From contig JAEZVQ010000017.1 in assembly GCA_023420745.1 (NCBI GenBank), positions 1 to 7,246 on the forward strand: DNA of 7,246 bases, written 5' to 3'. This DNA comes from Actinomycetes bacterium (GTDB lineage: Bacteria; Actinomycetota; Actinomycetes; Actinomycetales; Actinomycetaceae). Below the pieces are notes generated by a model that was given only the letters and a program-made list of their open reading frames with translations, had not been told where the DNA came from and made no database searches. Shown here piece by piece: positions 6,200-7,246 of the stretch. Position 1 is the stretch's first letter. Each line of letters opens with the position of its first letter. A program made the position numbers and the translations under genes.

Positions 6200-6823
6200 A
6201 TGAATCCGCACTATTTTTCCGACACTGACGAAGCGCGAGCGAATGAGCGCACACCGCTGGAATATCGGGTGCGCGGCATTGATTTTCACGTCGAGGTTGC
6301 TGACCAGGTGTTTTCCTCCCACCGCCTCGACCTCGGCACCAAAGTGCTCATCGACTGCGCACCGCCACCGCCCGAGCGCGGCACCTTCGTTGACGTGGGC
6401 TGCGGATGGGGGCCGATTTCACTTGCCCTCGCCCACCTCAGCCCGGAGGCGACGGTGTGGGCGGTCGATCCCAATACCCGGGCGCGAGATCTCACCAAAC
6501 GCAATGCCCGAGCATTGGGATACCGCAGTGTTGAGGTGATGTCGCCCGAAAATGCGAAGGCGCGTGCTGAGGCACTGGTCGCTGCTGGAGGTGGAGTCGA
6601 CCTTGTGTGGTCGAACCCGCCGGTACGTATCGGGAAAGCAGCGCTGCGCGAACTGCTCACCAGCTGGCTGGGTGTTCTCGCCCCCGAGGGGGAAGCATGG
6701 TTCGTCATCGCGAAGAATCTCGGTGCTGATTCGATGACCGCGTGGCTGTGTGAGCAGGGCTGGGATGCGGTCAAAATCCAGTCAAAGAAGGGGTACCGCA
6801 TCATCCGGGTGCGCCGCGCATAG
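6200..6823 (+). CDS. Class I SAM-dependent methyltransferase, RsmC-like (16S rRNA guanine-N2 type)
   Basis: Encodes 207 residues. Probably transfers a methyl group from S-adenosylmethionine to a guanine of 16S rRNA, by family resemblance to the RsmC/MTS small-domain proteins of actinobacteria; the substrate is inferred. The N-terminus HYFS (4-7) and DQVFSSHRLDLGT (35-47) are typical of that group. Motif I is VDVGCGWGPISLALA (64-78). Asp90 at the end of the second strand (VWAVDPN) should bind the SAM ribose. Motif IV is SNPPVR (138-143), the (N/D)PP signature of N-methyltransferases acting on exocyclic amines. The protein has only the catalytic domain, lacking the extra N-terminal domain of E. 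coli RsmC. The ATG at 6200 is chosen because homology begins there; the frame is open back to 6056 but that part overlaps hflX and does not look like protein. Divergent from hflX, convergent with miaA (21-base gap). Confidence 0.88.
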   Translation: MNPHYFSDTDEARANERTPLEYRVRGIDFHVEVADQVFSSHRLDLGTKVLIDCAPPPPERGTFVDVGCGWGPISLALAHLSPEATVWAVDPNTRARDLTKRNARALGYRSVEVMSPENAKARAEALVAAGGGVDLVWSNPPVRIGKAALRELLTSWLGVLAPEGEAWFVIAKNLGADSMTAWLCEQGWDAVKIQSKKGYRIIRVRRA

Positions 6824-6844
6824 CCGCTGCGGTGGCGCAACCGG

Positions 6845-7246
6845 TCATTCGGTCGTGTCCCTCGCCCGGTCGACGAGCTGGCGTGCCCGGTCAACGAGCG
6901 CGGCATCGTCCATCCCGGTGGCGTCGATCCACTTGATGCGCGGGTCGCGTCGAAACCACTTCCACTGTCGTTTCGTCAGCTTAACCGTGTCGGCAGCGAC
7001 CGCAGCGATAGCTTGTTCTTCGCGGAGTTCTCCGTCGAGGACGGCAATGGCACTGGCATATCCGGTGGCTTTGATCGCCGTGATTGTGCGCTGGAGACCG
7101 CGGCGGCGCAGCTCGCGCACCTCGTCGAGGAAACCGGCGGTAAACATCGCACGGGTGCGACGCTCAATCCGCTGTTCCATCTCCTCTTCATCGCGGCGGA
7201 CTCCGATCATCAGCGTGGGCTGCACGAACTGGTAGCGAGGGAGTGA
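6845..7246 (-). CDS. miaA: tRNA dimethylallyltransferase MiaA, C-terminal part (5' end beyond the window)
   Basis: The last 133 residues of a protein usually about 300 long; the frame is open to base 7246, so the N-terminal P-loop and the DMAPP-binding part lie outside. MiaA adds a dimethylallyl group to N6 of A37 in tRNAs reading UNN codons, which helps hold the reading frame. Recognisable segments are the PRY and IGV(R)R region at its start, RIERRTRAMFTAGFLDEVREL, the conserved Gly-Tyr in IKATGY, and the C-terminal KRQWKWFRRDPRIKWID, which matches the (T/K)RQ..W(F/L)R signature of the family. The stop is TGA at 6845-6847. The visible part is intact. In Mycobacterium miaA is followed by dapF and hflX; here an inverted methyltransferase gene lies between miaA and hflX. 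Confidence 0.93.
   Translation of the reverse strand, partial: SLPRYQFVQPTLMIGVRRDEEEMEQRIERRTRAMFTAGFLDEVRELRRRGLQRTITAIKATGYASAIAVLDGELREEQAIAAVAADTVKLTKRQWKWFRRDPRIKWIDATGMDDAALVDRARQLVDRARDTTE

Noticed and set aside
6823..6836. Hairpin GCCGC-TGCG-GTGGC between the methyltransferase and miaA stops
   Set aside because: Only five pairs, one of them G-U, with no T-tract; expected by chance in GC-rich DNA.

Overview
The window is GC-rich (roughly 60% by eye) chromosomal DNA from an actinobacterium. The LexA, HflX, LDH and RsmC-like proteins read like Actinomycetota orthologues, and the order lexA / small membrane protein / hflX / miaA resembles the lexA-hflX-miaA neighbourhood of Mycobacteriales (Mycobacterium, Rhodococcus, Corynebacterium relatives). 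The genus cannot be fixed from the sequence alone. No mobile element, CRISPR array, tRNA or rRNA was seen.

Left part (1-1430): an SOS control unit. lexA (+) is divergent from a 139-residue single-pass membrane protein (-). Their 245-bp intergenic region holds three LexA-type operators (cores CGAAC-N4-GTTCG or one mismatch away) and two back-to-back promoters. Two operators share one base and cover the -10 and start of the membrane-protein promoter. The third overlaps the -35 of the lexA promoter. The membrane protein sits where Mycobacteriales carry a SOS-induced cell-division suppressor (Rv2719c/ChiZ in M. tuberculosis, DivS in C. glutamicum). It ends 20 residues after its membrane helix and has no LysM domain.

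Middle (1431-6081): a probable minus-strand operon, hflX > dinG-like helicase > ldh, converging on lexA. hflX and the helicase overlap by 8 bases; ldh follows 47 bases later with a near-ideal Shine-Dalgarno sequence and a GTG start. A GAAA-loop hairpin lies between the converging lexA and ldh ends. The operon combines a ribosome-rescue/splitting GTPase, an iron-sulfur DNA helicase and a fermentative enzyme, and no good SOS box was found in front of it.

Right part (6082-7246): a plus-strand RsmC-like methyltransferase, probably translated from a leaderless mRNA, followed by the convergent C-terminal part of miaA (-), which runs off the window. In Mycobacterium dapF lies between miaA and hflX; here the inverted methyltransferase gene takes that place.

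Most of the window is ordinary housekeeping sequence. The part worth following up is the LexA-controlled small membrane protein with its compound operator.
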